Shown here: piece by piece, positions 1-8,456 of the stretch
Numbering within the stretch: position 1 is the first letter of the stretch
How the letters are laid out: every line of letters starts with the position of its first letter
Source: Saccharospirillum salsuginis
GTDB taxonomy: Bacteria; Pseudomonadota; Gammaproteobacteria; Pseudomonadales; Natronospirillaceae
Assembly (NCBI RefSeq): GCF_014651855.1
Contig: NZ_BMXR01000002.1
Span: forward strand, 411,867-475,866
Length of the DNA stretch: 64,000 nucleotides
Direction: 5' to 3'
Position numbers and translations under genes: made by a program
Notes under the pieces: generated by a model
What the model saw: the letters and a program-made list of their open reading frames with translations, nothing else
Told to the model about the DNA's origin: nothing
Databases searched by the model: none

Positions 1-102
1 CGCGAACCACTGGCAGCAAAGCCAACCCCGCCACCCGTAGCAAACCCAGCCTCATCCAGAACCACTGGCAAACATCCGAACCCAATATTGAACCCGAGAA
101 AT

Positions 103-116
103 ATACTATATAGTAT
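103..116. promoter_or_regulatory. Perfect 14-bp palindrome upstream of the Rieske operon promoter
   Basis: ATACTATATAGTAT is a perfect palindrome ending just before the -35 box at 117. The string TATATAGTATT recurs at 10721-10731, where it overlaps the likely -10 box of the iclR gene. It may be a second regulator site or a chance AT-rich palindrome. Confidence 0.4.
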
Positions 117-144
117 TTGACAGTGAATGCTCTGTGGTTATACT
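117..144 (+). promoter_or_regulatory. Sigma-70 promoter of the Rieske oxygenase operon
   Basis: TTGACA (117-122), a 16-bp spacer and TATACT (139-144) give a strong sigma-70 match. Transcription would start near 151, about 80 bp before the first gene at 231. The rest of 1-230 shows only a short direct repeat (GAACCACTGGCA at 4 and 60) and no gene. Confidence 0.65.
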
Positions 145-168
145 CCCTCTGAGAGCTTCAAATAACAA

Positions 169-190
169 ACTAAGTTCCATATATGAGTTG
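169..190. promoter_or_regulatory. Candidate IclR operator, copy 1
   Basis: TAAGTTCCATATATGAGTT lies downstream of the predicted transcription start. It shares the CATATAT core and the A-G-T-T half-site with the sites at 4241-4262 and 10750-10771. This is the most diverged of the three copies. Its position after the -10 box suggests repression by roadblock or occlusion. Confidence 0.5.
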
Positions 191-230
191 AAGCGTCAGT
201 CGCAGCCAGTCAGAAGAATCGGAGGGTGAC

Positions 231-548
231 ATGAGCTGGGAAACCGTCTGTAAGAAGAACGACATCCAGGAAGACTTCCCCTATTCCGCCAAGGTCGACG
301 GAAAAGAAATCGGCGTCTACTGCATCGATGGCGAGTACTACGCCCTCGAAGACGTCTGCCCCCACGCCTACGCCCTGCTGTCCCAGGGTTTCGTCGAAGA
401 CGGCCAGGTCGAGTGCCCTCTGCACGAAGCCGTGTTCGACATCAAAACCGGCCAGTGCCTGCGCGAGCCGGCCGACCGCGACCTGCACGTCTACCCGGTC
501 CGCATCATCGAGGACGACGTCCAACTGCAACTGAACAGCGAGGCCTGA
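231..548 (+). CDS. Rieske [2Fe-2S] ferredoxin of a three-component ring hydroxylase
   Basis: This 105-residue protein is a stand-alone Rieske ferredoxin of the BphA3/CarAc size class. It passes single electrons from a flavin reductase to the oxygenase. The cluster ligands are visible as C43-x-H45 and C62-x2-H65, separated by 16 residues. A GGAGGG Shine-Dalgarno sequence precedes the ATG. It is the first gene of an operon that also carries the oxygenase (872) and a ferredoxin reductase (2694), so the whole electron-transfer chain is encoded here. Its partner is inferred from position; the ring substrate cannot be read from the sequence. Confidence 0.9.
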   Translation: MSWETVCKKNDIQEDFPYSAKVDGKEIGVYCIDGEYYALEDVCPHAYALLSQGFVEDGQVECPLHEAVFDIKTGQCLREPADRDLHVYPVRIIEDDVQLQLNSEA

Positions 549-553
549 TCACC

Positions 554-859
554 ATGTCACAGCTGAACTACAACCCCCAACTGAAACAGTGGGAACGCAT
601 CATCCCGGCCACCGAACCCGGCCAGGGCCGCATCGAACAACCGGGCGGTTTCGACAACCGCGTCTGGCAGAACCGCGACCACGAGCCGGAAGCCTTCGAG
701 CTCGCCCTGGTCGAAGCGCTGGAAAGCGTGTTCGAAGACGGCGCGACCGAGCTGGACCAGGTGGTCGCCGGCCTCAACCGGATCGAATTCAAGGACCGTC
801 AGGGTAATGCCTGGACGGACAACAGTGTTCTGCAGGAGCTGGCCGTTCTGGGCCAGTGA
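554..859 (+). CDS. Small conserved protein of Rieske operons (recombinase-like helix type)
   Basis: This 101-residue soluble protein has no signal peptide or Cys cluster. It is acidic, and its C-terminal half (residues about 47-100) is predicted helical, with a pattern like that of proteins annotated as recombinase-like helix domain that often sit beside aromatic ring-hydroxylating oxygenases. That family assignment is from memory and has not been searched. The ATG at 554 lies 5 bases after the ferredoxin stop, and an in-frame extension upstream overlaps the ferredoxin gene and is unlikely. Its position between ferredoxin and oxygenase suggests an accessory or assembly role rather than DNA recombination. 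Confidence 0.6.
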   Translation: MSQLNYNPQLKQWERIIPATEPGQGRIEQPGGFDNRVWQNRDHEPEAFELALVEALESVFEDGATELDQVVAGLNRIEFKDRQGNAWTDNSVLQELAVLGQ

Positions 860-871
860 GGAGGCGTTGCC

Positions 872-1909
872 ATGTCGACCATCGTTGAAACCGCACAAAA
901 TCCGGAACAGTACCTCGACCGCGGCCTGCGTTCGCTCTGGTACCCGGTCGCCGCCAGTTGGGAACTGGGCAGTAACCCGCTTGGCCTGACCCGGCTGGGC
1001 GAGAATATCGTCCTGTGGCGTGATCATGAAGGCCAGGTGCATGCCGTGGAAGACCGGTGCCCGCACCGGGGGGCGCGTCTTTCCAAGGGCTGGAACCTGG
1101 GCGATCGCCTGGCCTGCTGGTACCACGGCGTGGAAGTGAACGGCAACGGCACCGTCTGTGACGTACCGGCGATCAGCAACAGCCCGATGGTGGGGCAGGA
1201 TTGTGTGCGCCGCTATCACGTTCAGGAAGCCCAGGGTGCCATTTTCGTCTGGTTCGGCACCACGCCGGACGAAGAACCGGCCGAGCTGGAACTTCCGGAA
1301 CAGCTGACCGATGGCGAAACCTTCAGCCATTTCCTCTGCACCGCGACCTGGCGGTGCAACTATCAATACGCCATCGACAACGTCATGGACCCGATGCACG
1401 GCACCTACCTGCACTCGGACTCGCATTCCATGGCCGAAGGCGACCGCCAGGCGGAAATGACGCTGGTGCCGACCGAGCAGGGCTTCATTTTCAAAAAGAC
1501 CGAACAGGCCGGCGTGAACTTCGACTGGGTCGAATATGGCAACAGCGGCACGCTTTGGCTGCGGTTATCCATTCCCTACCAGCAGAAATTCGGTCCGGGT
1601 GGCCCGTTCTGGATCGTCGGCATGGTGGTGCCGGAAGACGCAGACCATTGCCGCGTGTTCTTCTGGCGCATCCGCAAGGTCGAGGGCTGGCAGCGCCAGG
1701 CCTGGCGTTTCCTCTACCGCAGCAAGCTGGAAGGTCTGCATTGGGACGTGCTGGAGCAGGATCGCGTCATTCTTGAAAGCCTGGCGCCGGATGCCCGACA
1801 CCACGAAAACCTTTATCAGCACGACGTCGGCTTGTCCCGGCTGCGTCGGGTGTTGCTGAAGGCCGCCAAGCAGCAACTGGCCAAGCGCCAGGAGGCCGCT
1901 CATGGCTGA
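872..1909 (+). CDS. Rieske non-heme iron oxygenase, alpha subunit
   Basis: This 345-residue catalytic oxygenase inserts O2-derived oxygen into an aromatic or related ring. The N-terminal Rieske domain has C63-x-H65 and C82-x2-H85. The catalytic domain has the canonical N170-x2-D173-x2-H176-x4-H181 signature, giving the bridging Asp and two of the iron-binding His. The third ligand is probably the Asp in EQDRVILE near residue 295. No beta subunit gene follows, so it should be an alpha-only (alpha3) oxygenase such as those of the vanillate, phthalate or carbazole type. A GAGGAGG ribosome site precedes the ATG. The stop overlaps the next gene by 8 bases, indicating translational coupling. Confidence 0.92.
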   Translation: MSTIVETAQNPEQYLDRGLRSLWYPVAASWELGSNPLGLTRLGENIVLWRDHEGQVHAVEDRCPHRGARLSKGWNLGDRLACWYHGVEVNGNGTVCDVPAISNSPMVGQDCVRRYHVQEAQGAIFVWFGTTPDEEPAELELPEQLTDGETFSHFLCTATWRCNYQYAIDNVMDPMHGTYLHSDSHSMAEGDRQAEMTLVPTEQGFIFKKTEQAGVNFDWVEYGNSGTLWLRLSIPYQQKFGPGGPFWIVGMVVPEDADHCRVFFWRIRKVEGWQRQAWRFLYRSKLEGLHWDVLEQDRVILESLAPDARHHENLYQHDVGLSRLRRVLLKAAKQQLAKRQEAAHG

Positions 1910-2657
1910 GATGCTGGCCGGCAAGCGCATTCTGGTGACTGGGGCGGCCCGGGGGCTGGGGCGCAGCATCGCCGAATCCGCCGCGCGCGAGGGCGCACGG
2001 CTGGTGATCACCGACATTCTGGACGAGGAACTGCAGCGTACGGCCGCCGAGCTGACAGAGCAGGGCGTTCCAGTCGAAGCGTATCGCGTCGACCAGGGCG
2101 ATCCGGAGTCCATTACCGAGGGCTTCTCCCGCATCGCCGAGGGCGGGGCGCTGGACGGGCTGGTCAACAACGCCGCCATCGCCACGAATGTGGGCGGCAA
2201 GACGATGATGGAATACGACCTGGATCTCTGGGACAAGGTGATGACCGTGAATGTTCGCGGCGTCTGGTTGACCACTCAGGCGGCCGTGCCGTTACTGGCT
2301 CAATCCGGTAACGGCCGTGTCGTGAACGTCGCTTCGGACACCGCCCTGTGGGGCGCACCGCGCCTGATGGCCTATGTCGCCAGCAAGGGCGCGGTGATCT
2401 CGATGACACGGTCCATGGCGCGTGAGCTGGGCGAACAATCGATCACCGCCAATGCCATCGCCCCGGGTCTGACTCATTGCGAGGCCACCGAATACGTGCC
2501 GGAAGAGCGCTATCGGACCTATCGCGACGGGCGCGCCCTGAAACGGGAACAACAGCCGGACGACATCGACGGCACGGTGCTTTACCTGCTGTCGGACTGG
2601 GCCAGGTTCGTGACCGGCCAACTGATACCGATCAACGGCGGCTTTGTCAGTCGCTAG
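1902..2657 (+). CDS. SDR-family dehydrogenase, probable cis-dihydrodiol or alcohol dehydrogenase
   Basis: This 251-residue classical short-chain dehydrogenase has the TGAARGLG cofactor loop, the NNAA motif and an intact S-Y-K catalytic set: the Ser of NVASD, then Y and K in YVASK at +13 and +17. Placed directly behind the oxygenase with an 8-base overlap, its natural job would be oxidation of the cis-diol product to a catechol-type compound. That role is inferred from position only. AGGAGG at 1890-1895 fits the ATG at 1902 better than the next ATG at 1911. Confidence 0.85.
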   Translation: MAEMLAGKRILVTGAARGLGRSIAESAAREGARLVITDILDEELQRTAAELTEQGVPVEAYRVDQGDPESITEGFSRIAEGGALDGLVNNAAIATNVGGKTMMEYDLDLWDKVMTVNVRGVWLTTQAAVPLLAQSGNGRVVNVASDTALWGAPRLMAYVASKGAVISMTRSMARELGEQSITANAIAPGLTHCEATEYVPEERYRTYRDGRALKREQQPDDIDGTVLYLLSDWARFVTGQLIPINGGFVSR

Positions 2658-2693
2658 TGACGGGCCGGGAGCAAGCCCGGCGGGAGAGAACCG

Positions 2694-3902
2694 ATGACCG
2701 ATACCACCCCCGAACACATCGTCGTGGTCGGCGGCGGACAGGCTGGCGGCTGGGTCTGCAAGACCCTGCGCCGCGAAGGCTACACCGGCCACCTGACCGT
2801 CGTTGCCGACGAACCACACGATTTCTATGAACGCCCGCCGCTGTCGAAAGCGGCACTGACCGACGGTGCCGAATTACCGCGACTGTTTCCCGAGAGCGAG
2901 GTCAATGACCTGGCGATCGACTGGCGCCGGCCCAATCGCGCCGTCAGGTTGAACGCGGACACCCATGAGCTGACCCTCGACAACGGCGACACCCTGACCT
3001 ACGACAAGCTGGTGCTGGCCACCGGCGCCAGGCCGCGCGTCCCGGTGCCGCGCTGGGCCAACATGACCGGCGTGCTGACGCTGCGCAACTGGCAGGACGC
3101 CCAGCGGCTGAAAGAGCGCCTGGGCTCGGCGCGGCAACTGGCCGTCGTCGGCGGAGGCTGGATCGGCTTGGAAGTGGCGGCCAGCGCCCGCAAGCTGGGG
3201 CTCAAGGTCACCGTCTATGAGCTGCAGCCCCGCCTCTGCGGACGCAGCGTTGGCTCAGAGGTATCCGATGCCTTGCGCCGGTTGCATGTCGACGCCGGCG
3301 TCACCGTCCGGCTCGACACCGGACCCATTGACCTCAGCGAGAACGCCGATGAGCAACTGTTGGTCACCACCGGCAGTCGAACCGACGGCCCGTTCGATCT
3401 GGCCATCGTCGGGGCCGGTGTCGAGTTCAACCTCGATCTGGCGCGGCAGGCTGGTCTGGACATCCAGCAGGGTGTGGTCGTCGACGACCGGGGCCGGACG
3501 TCCGATCCGGACATTTTCGCGGCCGGGGACATCGCCCAGCATCCGCACCTTGGGCTCTGTCTGCAGTCCTGGGCCTATGCGCAGAACCAGTCGATGGTCG
3601 TGGCCCGGGCGCTGCTTGGCCAGGACGCCCACTATGACGAACCGGCCTGGCTCTGGTCCGACCAGCATGGGGCCAATATCCAGATTCTCGGCATCGCCGA
3701 GGACGGCAGTCAGTGCGTCGTGCGTGACGACAAGACCGGGCCGGTGTACTTCTACCTGACGCCGGAGCGACGGCTGTCGCAACTGGTGGCGTTCAATCAG
3801 CCCCGGGCGATTAAGCTGGGCAAGCGCTGGCTGGCCGCCGGGCGGGAGTTGGATCCCGATCAACTGGCCGACCCCGATTTCAATCTGATGTCGCTTAAAT
3901 AA
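2694..3902 (+). CDS. FAD/NAD(P)H-dependent ferredoxin reductase
   Basis: This 402-residue pyridine nucleotide-disulfide-type flavoprotein resembles BphA4/PdR ferredoxin reductases. It would feed electrons to the Rieske ferredoxin at 231. Visible motifs are the FAD loop GGGQAGGW near residue 14, ERPPLSK, ATGARPR, a second dinucleotide-binding loop GGGWIGLE near residue 155, and the FAD-binding DIFAAGD near residue 280. The C-terminal reductase domain is complete. It closes the first operon; the region after it holds tandem repeats and the next promoter. Confidence 0.9.
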   Translation: MTDTTPEHIVVVGGGQAGGWVCKTLRREGYTGHLTVVADEPHDFYERPPLSKAALTDGAELPRLFPESEVNDLAIDWRRPNRAVRLNADTHELTLDNGDTLTYDKLVLATGARPRVPVPRWANMTGVLTLRNWQDAQRLKERLGSARQLAVVGGGWIGLEVAASARKLGLKVTVYELQPRLCGRSVGSEVSDALRRLHVDAGVTVRLDTGPIDLSENADEQLLVTTGSRTDGPFDLAIVGAGVEFNLDLARQAGLDIQQGVVVDDRGRTSDPDIFAAGDIAQHPHLGLCLQSWAYAQNQSMVVARALLGQDAHYDEPAWLWSDQHGANIQILGIAEDGSQCVVRDDKTGPVYFYLTPERRLSQLVAFNQPRAIKLGKRWLAAGRELDPDQLADPDFNLMSLK

Positions 3903-4160
3903 CCGGTGGGAGCGCATGTTCCGCACTCGGCGACGTGCGCGACCGGACAGTGCCACAACATGGAGGTCGCGCAGAGGCCTGCGCTCCTACAGGTCCAAGC
4001 CCGGGAACGAGTAACCCGTAGGAGCGCACGCTGTGCGCGACCGGACCGTGCCACGACATAAAGGTCGCGCAGGGGCCTGCGCTCCTACAGGTCCAAGCCC
4101 CGGGAACGAATAACCGGTAGGAGCACATGGTCCGTACTCGGCGCCGTGCGCTCCTACCTC
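3900..4160. repeat. Tandem block of REP-like repeats (GTAGGAGCGC family)
   Basis: About 2.5 tandem units begin at 3900, 4012 and 4111. Each starts TAACC(C/G)GT(A/G)GGAGC and the first two end CTCCTACAGGTCCAAGCCC. Within a unit GTAGGAGCGCA and its complement TGCGCTCCTAC face each other, which is the layout of a REP pair. Unit 1 is about 112 bp, unit 2 about 99 bp and unit 3 truncated. They fill the gap after the ferredoxin reductase gene and may stabilise or end the upstream transcript. There is no gene in 3903-4338. Confidence 0.8.
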
Positions 4161-4190
4161 TCCGGGGTTACAAAATCTCACCCGAGGCGA

Positions 4191-4219
4191 TTGACAACCC
4201 GGATCCATCGGCATACATT
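4191..4219 (+). promoter_or_regulatory. Sigma-70 promoter of the monooxygenase/TRAP/sulfatase operon
   Basis: TTGACA (4191-4196), a 17-bp spacer and TACATT (4214-4219) form a near-consensus promoter. The start site would be near 4226, about 110 bases before the gene at 4339. Confidence 0.65.
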
Positions 4220-4240
4220 GAGTTTAATCAAATAATAAAC

Positions 4241-4262
4241 TTAGTTTCATATATAAAACTAA
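4241..4262. promoter_or_regulatory. Candidate IclR operator, copy 2 (near-perfect 22-bp palindrome)
   Basis: The 22 bases from 4241 read TTAGTTTCATATAT followed by AAAACTAA. They are self-complementary except for one symmetric pair of positions, so this is the best palindrome of the three related sites. The core C at 4248 lies 29 bases after the -10 box, the same spacing as at the iclR promoter. The IclR-family regulator at 10876 is the obvious candidate ligand. Confidence 0.65.
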
Positions 4263-4338
4263 CGCACACATTATAGCCGCCGGGCGGTTCACATTCGGGC
4301 CCGGCCTCGGACAACAACAGCAAGCGTGGGTTGAAGCA

Positions 4339-5466
4339 ATGAACAAGTTGACCATCGGAATTTGTGGCGGAGGCGTCGGCGGTTTGTGTGCCGCGATCGC
4401 CCTGCGCGCCCAGGGGCACGACGTCACGGTATTCGAGCAAGCCAAGCAGTTTCTGCGCATCGGCGCGGACGTGAACCTGACTCCCAACGCCGTGCGCGCG
4501 CTGGACCGGCTCGGCGTCGGCGAGGTGCTGCGCGAGACGGCCGCCCGGCCGACCCATCGCATCAGCCGCACCTGGGACACCGGTGAGGAAACCTCCCGCC
4601 TGCCGATGAGTGAAGCGGCGGAAGCCAAATACGGCGCGCCCCAGTTGACCATCCATCGCGGCGATCTGCTCAAGGCGCTGGAAAACCGGTTGCCCGACCG
4701 CGCCATTCGCCTCGGCGCCAAAGCCAGCCGGGTGGTGACCGATGAAGCTCGCCCGCGCATCGAATTCGAGGACGGTACGAGCGAGACCGTCGATCTGGTC
4801 ATCGGCGGCGACGGCATCCATTCCGCCGTGCGCACCTCCGTGTTCGGGGAAGACCATCCCGAGTTCACCGGTTTGGTGTCCTACCGGGCGGTCATCCCGC
4901 GCGACAAGGTCGATGTGCCCAACCTCGACGCTTTCACCAAGTGGTGGGGACCCACCCCGGACGTTCAGGTCGTGGTCTTCCCGCTGACCCGGGGCAAAGA
5001 GGTGTTCATCTTCGCCACCACACCCCAGGACGACTGGCGCGAGGAATCCTGGACGCTGCCCGGCGACGTCGACGAACTACGCCGGGTCTACAAAGACTTT
5101 CACCCGGACGTCCAGCAACTGCTGGCCGCCTGTGACAGCGTCACCAAATCCGCCCTCTATGTGCGCGAACCGATGGACCACTGGTCTAAAGACGGGGTCA
5201 CGCTGCTGGGCGACGCGGCCCATCCGATGGTGCCGTTCATGGCGCAGGGCGCCTGCATGGCCATCGAGGACGCCGTGGTGCTGTCGCGCTGCCTGGAAGG
5301 CGTCGGTCCCGACGGACTGACGGCCGCTCTGGCCCATTACGAATTCGCGCGCAGGGAGCGAACCGCCGAGGTTCAACGAGGCTCGCGCGCCAATAACTGG
5401 CTCAAATCCGAAGGAAACGCCGACTGGGTGTATGGCTACGACGCCTGGCAAGTCGCCGTCGCCTGA
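4339..5466 (+). CDS. FAD-dependent aromatic monooxygenase (salicylate hydroxylase-like)
   Basis: This 375-residue group A flavoprotein hydroxylase would use NAD(P)H and O2 to hydroxylate a phenolic or hydroxypyridine-type ring. It shows the N-terminal FAD loop GGGVGGLCAAIAL (residues about 8-20), the GGDGIHSAVR loop (about 155) that contacts FAD and NAD(P)H, and the second FAD motif GDAAHPMVPFMAQGA near residue 295. Length and motifs fit salicylate 1-hydroxylase and 6-hydroxynicotinate 3-monooxygenase relatives; the substrate cannot be chosen between these. It is the first gene of the second operon, behind its own promoter and palindromic operator. Confidence 0.85.
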   Translation: MNKLTIGICGGGVGGLCAAIALRAQGHDVTVFEQAKQFLRIGADVNLTPNAVRALDRLGVGEVLRETAARPTHRISRTWDTGEETSRLPMSEAAEAKYGAPQLTIHRGDLLKALENRLPDRAIRLGAKASRVVTDEARPRIEFEDGTSETVDLVIGGDGIHSAVRTSVFGEDHPEFTGLVSYRAVIPRDKVDVPNLDAFTKWWGPTPDVQVVVFPLTRGKEVFIFATTPQDDWREESWTLPGDVDELRRVYKDFHPDVQQLLAACDSVTKSALYVREPMDHWSKDGVTLLGDAAHPMVPFMAQGACMAIEDAVVLSRCLEGVGPDGLTAALAHYEFARRERTAEVQRGSRANNWLKSEGNADWVYGYDAWQVAVA

Positions 5467-5509
5467 CCTTCAATGCATCAATAAGAACAAACGCCGAGAG
5501 GACCGAAAG

Positions 5510-6487
5510 ATGATCAAGCAAACACTGGCCAAACTGGCCCTGGCTCTGTCCGCGACTGTCGCGACCACCGCTGTCCTGGCGGACGAGATTCGCATGAACG
5601 TCGTTTCCTTCACCCCGAAAACCGCTGCCGTGTCCGACGGGTTCCACCGCTTCATCGAGGCGATGAACAAAGAGTTCGAAGGCGAACTGGAACTCAACTG
5701 GCGCGGCGGCCCCGAAGTCATGGACCCGTTCCGCATGGCCGACGCGGTGCGCAACGGCGCCATGGACATGGCGTTGATGAGCCCGAGTTATTATTCAGGG
5801 TTGGTACCGTCTTCACCGTCCTCCAACATCTCGCTGAAGAGCTATGAAGAGATTTACGCCACCGGCTACTACGACCGCATGACCGAGATCCACGACGAAC
5901 GCGGGCTGGTCTACCTCGGCGAGATTCCGGCGTCGGACGTCAACTTCTTCATCTTCCTGAAAGAGCCGGTCGACAACTACACCGACCTGGAAGGCAAGCG
6001 CATCCGCGTCTGGCCGGCCGTGCTGCCGTTCGTCAAGGGCCTGGGCGCGCAGCCGCTGGTGTTGCCGATTGGTGAAATCTACACCGCCATGGAACGCGGT
6101 GTGATCGATGGCTTTGTGCAGGGCAACCTGGGCTGGGCCGAGCAGTTCGAAGACGTGGTGAACTACTACATCACGCCGCCGATCTACCGCGCCGGGTTCA
6201 ACGTCATCGTCAACCCGCGAAAGTGGAGCCGACTGCCGGACGATCTGCAACAGCGTGTGCAGGCCTACCTGCGCGAAGAGCTGGCGCCGGAACTCGACAA
6301 GGGTTGGGATCCGGTCATCGAAGCCGGTAACCAGGAAGTGGCCAACGCCGGCTTCCAGGAAATCCGTCTGTCCGACGCGGACGCCGAAGCCTATCTGGAC
6401 ATCGCCATCGAGCAGGCCTGGGCCGATCTGGAAACCAAGATCGACCCGGCGCTGGCCGCCGAACTGAAGGCCATGCTCGTTGACTGA
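5510..6487 (+). CDS. TRAP transporter solute-binding protein (DctP family)
   Basis: This 325-residue periplasmic protein captures an organic anion for the DctQM permease. A Sec signal peptide is clear (MIKQTLAKLALALSAT, cleavage near VLADEI). The mature part has the DctP-type pattern, including a segment near residue 160 (LEGKRIRVWPA) of the kind that holds the carboxylate-binding Arg. An in-frame upstream start would lose the signal peptide, so the ATG at 5510 with GAGAGGACC upstream is chosen. Its position between a ring hydroxylase and a sulfatase suggests the ligand is an aromatic or sulfated carboxylate rather than succinate. Confidence 0.9.
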   Translation: MIKQTLAKLALALSATVATTAVLADEIRMNVVSFTPKTAAVSDGFHRFIEAMNKEFEGELELNWRGGPEVMDPFRMADAVRNGAMDMALMSPSYYSGLVPSSPSSNISLKSYEEIYATGYYDRMTEIHDERGLVYLGEIPASDVNFFIFLKEPVDNYTDLEGKRIRVWPAVLPFVKGLGAQPLVLPIGEIYTAMERGVIDGFVQGNLGWAEQFEDVVNYYITPPIYRAGFNVIVNPRKWSRLPDDLQQRVQAYLREELAPELDKGWDPVIEAGNQEVANAGFQEIRLSDADAEAYLDIAIEQAWADLETKIDPALAAELKAMLVD

Positions 6488-6557
6488 AGCGGCGTTATCC
6501 CCGGAGCGGCCCGATGATCGGGCCGCGCCCGATTCCGACTCAACGCGGGAGGTCACC

Positions 6558-7070
6558 ATGACCGCACTCTCCGAACCGAAAACCGGCCTGTACGACGGCG
6601 TGATGCGCTTGTTCAGCCGCATCAACTTTGCGCTGGCCTGCATCGCCGCCGTGGTGCTGCTGTGCGCGACCAGCTTCGTGTTCCTGGAGATCCTGTCCCG
6701 GTTTTTCCTGGGCAAGTCGCAGATCTGGGTCATCGAGATCAGCAGTTATTCGCTGCTGTACATGACCTTCCTCGGCGCGCCTTACATGCTGGAAAAGCAA
6801 CGCCACGTCGCCATCGACCTGCTCACCGACGCCCTCGGCGAACCCTGGCGCTCGCGCCTGGCTTTCGTCATGAGTCTGTTGGCCGCTCTGATCTGCGGCG
6901 TGCTGACCTGGTATGGCACGGCCGTCGCGTGGGATCAGTTCCAGTTCGGTACCCGTGAAGCCAGCCTGCTGGCGCCGAAGAGCTATTGGCTGACGATTGT
7001 GTTCCCGATCGGCATGGGTCTGATGACCGTTCAATTCATTGACCAGGCCATCAAAAGTCTGCGCGGCTAA
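6558..7070 (+). CDS. TRAP transporter small permease (DctQ family)
   Basis: This 170-residue protein has four predicted membrane helices (residues about 22-44, 54-74, 95-116 and 135-155), the usual DctQ topology. The ATG at 6558 follows GGGAGGTCACC and is preferred. A longer reading from a TTG at 6480 would overlap the DctP gene and add a charged N-terminus. It pairs with the large permease at 7113 to form the membrane part of the importer. Confidence 0.88.
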   Translation: MTALSEPKTGLYDGVMRLFSRINFALACIAAVVLLCATSFVFLEILSRFFLGKSQIWVIEISSYSLLYMTFLGAPYMLEKQRHVAIDLLTDALGEPWRSRLAFVMSLLAALICGVLTWYGTAVAWDQFQFGTREASLLAPKSYWLTIVFPIGMGLMTVQFIDQAIKSLRG

Positions 7071-7112
7071 TGCTATGCATCGTCTCGCGTTCGGCCTGCG
7101 GAGGGTAAAACT

Positions 7113-8432
7113 ATGATGGAGTGGTGGCAGACCCTGTCCTTGCTGCTCGGTTCACTGCTGATCCTGATGGTTCTGGGGATGCCGGTGGCCTTCGCCTTTC
7201 TGGCGGTGAACCTGGTCGGCGCTTTCGTCTTTCTCGGTGGTATTTCCGGCATCGAGCAACTGGTGATCAACACCACCGGCGCGCTGACCAGTTTCACCCT
7301 GGTGCCCATCGCCATGTTCATGATCATGGGCGAGGTGATGTTCCGGTCCGGCATCGCCAACGATGTCATGGACGCGCTCGACAAATGGTTCGGGCGTCTG
7401 CGCGGCCGGCTCGCCTTCATGGCCGTCGGCGGCGGCGTGCTGTTTTCCACGCTCACCGGCAACAGCATGGGCTCGATCGCCTTGCTCGGCTCCAGCCTGG
7501 TACCGGAGATGCAAAAACGCGGCTATAAAAAGCCGATGACGCTCGGCCCGATTCTGGGCTCGGCGGGTCTGGCCATCATGATCCCGCCCAGTGCGCTGGC
7601 CGTGGTGCTCGGTGTGGTCGCCGAACTGCCGATCGGCCGTTTGCTGATCGCCATCATTCTGCCCGGCCTGCTGATGGCCGTGCTGTACGCGCTCTACATC
7701 CTGGGCCGTTGCACCGTCGACCCGGACGTCGCGCCCTCGTTCGATGTCGAGAAGGCGCCGATGAGCGAACGCCTGATCGCCACCGCACGCCACATCTTGC
7801 CGATCGGCATCATCGTCTTCGCCGTGGTCGGTTTCATCTTCCTCGGCATCGCCACGCCGACCGAGGCCGCCGCTTCCGGCGCGGTCGCCACCGTATTGCT
7901 GGCGCTGTTCAAACGCCGGTTGTCGATCAAGTTGTTCAGCGAGTCCCTGTTCGAGAGTTCGATGATCTCGGTGATGATCCTGTTGATCGTCGCCATGGCC
8001 ATCGCCTTCACCCAGTTGCTCGCTTTTACCGGCGCCACCTACGGCATGATGGATATGGTGATGAACCTGCCGGTCAGCCCGAAGATGATCGTCCTGGCCA
8101 TGGTGTTTTCCATCATCATCCTGGGCATGTTCATGGGCCCATTGCCGATCATGCTGATCACGCTGCCGATCTTCGTACCGGTGGTCATCGAGTTCGGGTT
8201 CGACCCGCTCTGGTTCGCCGTGCTGTTCCTGATCGCCATAGAAACCGGCTCCACCTCGCCACCGCTGGGCGCGGGCCTGTTCGTCATGCGCGCCGTCGCG
8301 CCGAAGGGCACGACCATGGCCAATATCTACAGCGCCGCCGTGCCGTTTCTGATCTGCGATTTCCTGGCCATCGCATTGGTGTTTGTGTTCCCGGAAATCG
8401 TCACCTGGCCCGTCAGCCTGATGTTCGACTGA
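7113..8432 (+). CDS. TRAP transporter large permease (DctM family)
   Basis: This 439-residue protein is almost entirely hydrophobic with about 12 membrane segments, and full length for DctM. Typical family stretches are visible: GMPVAFAFL near the N-terminus, FSTLTGNSMGSIALLGSSL (around residue 110), IPPSALAVVLG and the C-terminal TGSTSPPLGAGLFVM. It couples uptake to a sodium or proton gradient. It lies 42 bases behind DctQ. Confidence 0.92.
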   Translation: MMEWWQTLSLLLGSLLILMVLGMPVAFAFLAVNLVGAFVFLGGISGIEQLVINTTGALTSFTLVPIAMFMIMGEVMFRSGIANDVMDALDKWFGRLRGRLAFMAVGGGVLFSTLTGNSMGSIALLGSSLVPEMQKRGYKKPMTLGPILGSAGLAIMIPPSALAVVLGVVAELPIGRLLIAIILPGLLMAVLYALYILGRCTVDPDVAPSFDVEKAPMSERLIATARHILPIGIIVFAVVGFIFLGIATPTEAAASGAVATVLLALFKRRLSIKLFSESLFESSMISVMILLIVAMAIAFTQLLAFTGATYGMMDMVMNLPVSPKMIVLAMVFSIIILGMFMGPLPIMLITLPIFVPVVIEFGFDPLWFAVLFLIAIETGSTSPPLGAGLFVMRAVAPKGTTMANIYSAAVPFLICDFLAIALVFVFPEIVTWPVSLMFD

Positions 8433-8456
8433 CCCGAACCGCGCAGGAGCCTTGTC

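Noticed and set aside
3900..4160. Tandem repeats considered as a CRISPR array
   Set aside because: Unit length is about 100 bp with internal inverted repeats and no unique spacers of constant size; no cas genes are present.
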